Below are positions 63,732 to 64,000 of a stretch of 64,000 bases of DNA, piece after piece. Position 1 is the stretch's first letter, and every line of letters starts with the position of its first letter. The notes under the pieces were generated by a model, which saw nothing but the letters and a program-made list of their open reading frames with translations, was not told where the DNA came from and searched no databases. The position numbers and the translations under genes are program-made. Origin of the DNA: Auanema rhodensis (Eukaryota; Nematoda; Chromadorea; Rhabditida; Rhabditidae). The stretch covers positions 7,254,001 through 7,318,000 of the forward strand of contig OZ059896.1 of assembly GCA_964057225.1 (NCBI GenBank), written 5' to 3'.

Positions 63732-64000
63732 CTGTAAAAAGAAAAATATAATATAATACAATATAATATATATATTAAGACGTTATTTTGTTCCTAGACA
63801 ATGATTTTTGATCGAAACAAATAGGAAAATATGCTGTTTCGTCGTTTATTTTTTTAAACAAAAAATTCATTATACGAAAAATGGATTGAAATTTGGGAAG
63901 AAAAACATATAGCATGAAATTATATCGGGATATAGAATATAAAATCGGCTTTTACCGGAATTTTCTTGTTTTTTTCCCAGCTATTTTCTAAAAGATTTTT
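63732..64000 (-). other. Part of an upstream intron of the SPSB3-like gene
   Basis: AT-rich sequence before the CTTTTTACAG acceptor. I see no further SPRY exon here, so this intron exceeds 269 bp, longer than the gene's other introns (49-70 bp). Confidence 0.6.

Noticed and set aside
63940-64000. Possible further SPSB3 exon near the right edge
   Set aside because: The short interval between an AG and a GT there does not read like the SPRY sequence expected before the first identified exon.
1-64000. CRISPR arrays, bacterial operons or prophage-type systems
   Set aside because: The window has spliced animal genes and no regularly spaced direct repeats or prokaryotic gene organisation.

Overview
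The window is animal nuclear DNA: AT-rich (my estimate is about 30% GC), with intron-split genes, canonical GT/AG splice sites and abundant CT/GA, TA and trinucleotide microsatellites. Four protein genes can be read exon by exon: a tau-tubulin-kinase-like (TTBK) kinase, a PIM-family kinase, cytosolic glutaminyl-tRNA synthetase (GlnRS) and an SPSB3-like SPRY/SOCS-box protein. Most introns are very short; the 19 GlnRS introns are all 41-49 bp. A TTBK-type kinase plus tiny introns and low GC points to a nematode or another small-intron invertebrate. That assignment is inference.

Layout. Positions 1-1400 (minus strand) hold the 5' part of the TTBK gene, which runs off the left edge. About 42 kb follow (1401-43712) in which I recognise no gene. 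This stretch is AT-rich and full of simple repeats, and it holds repeated CACGTG and a few TGACGTCA motifs. It separates two kinase genes that are transcribed away from each other. The PIM gene (plus strand, 43713-48851) has seven coding exons and a GC-box-rich upstream region; its fourth intron is unusually long (2.9 kb). Positions 48852-58029 form a rearranged zone. It contains a 391-bp direct duplication (51631-52021 and 53717-54107), a broken inverted copy of the 3' part of the GlnRS gene (about 55065-55463, minus) and a 234-codon antisense reading frame.

The intact GlnRS gene (58030-61207, plus, 20 exons, 774 residues) lies between two inverted copies of a 207-bp sequence (56534-56740 and 61488-61694). 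Just beyond the right copy is a minus-strand remnant of an adenain/Maverick-like cysteine protease (61802-62008). The window ends in the 3' half of an SPSB3-like gene (63070-63731, minus).

The genes do not form a pathway: two are signalling kinases, one is a translation enzyme and one is a probable ubiquitin-ligase adaptor. The most unusual part is the 51-62 kb zone, where a housekeeping gene, its degraded inverted copy, near-identical repeats and a viral/transposon-type protease fragment lie together. I found no clear evidence of a wholly new biological system.
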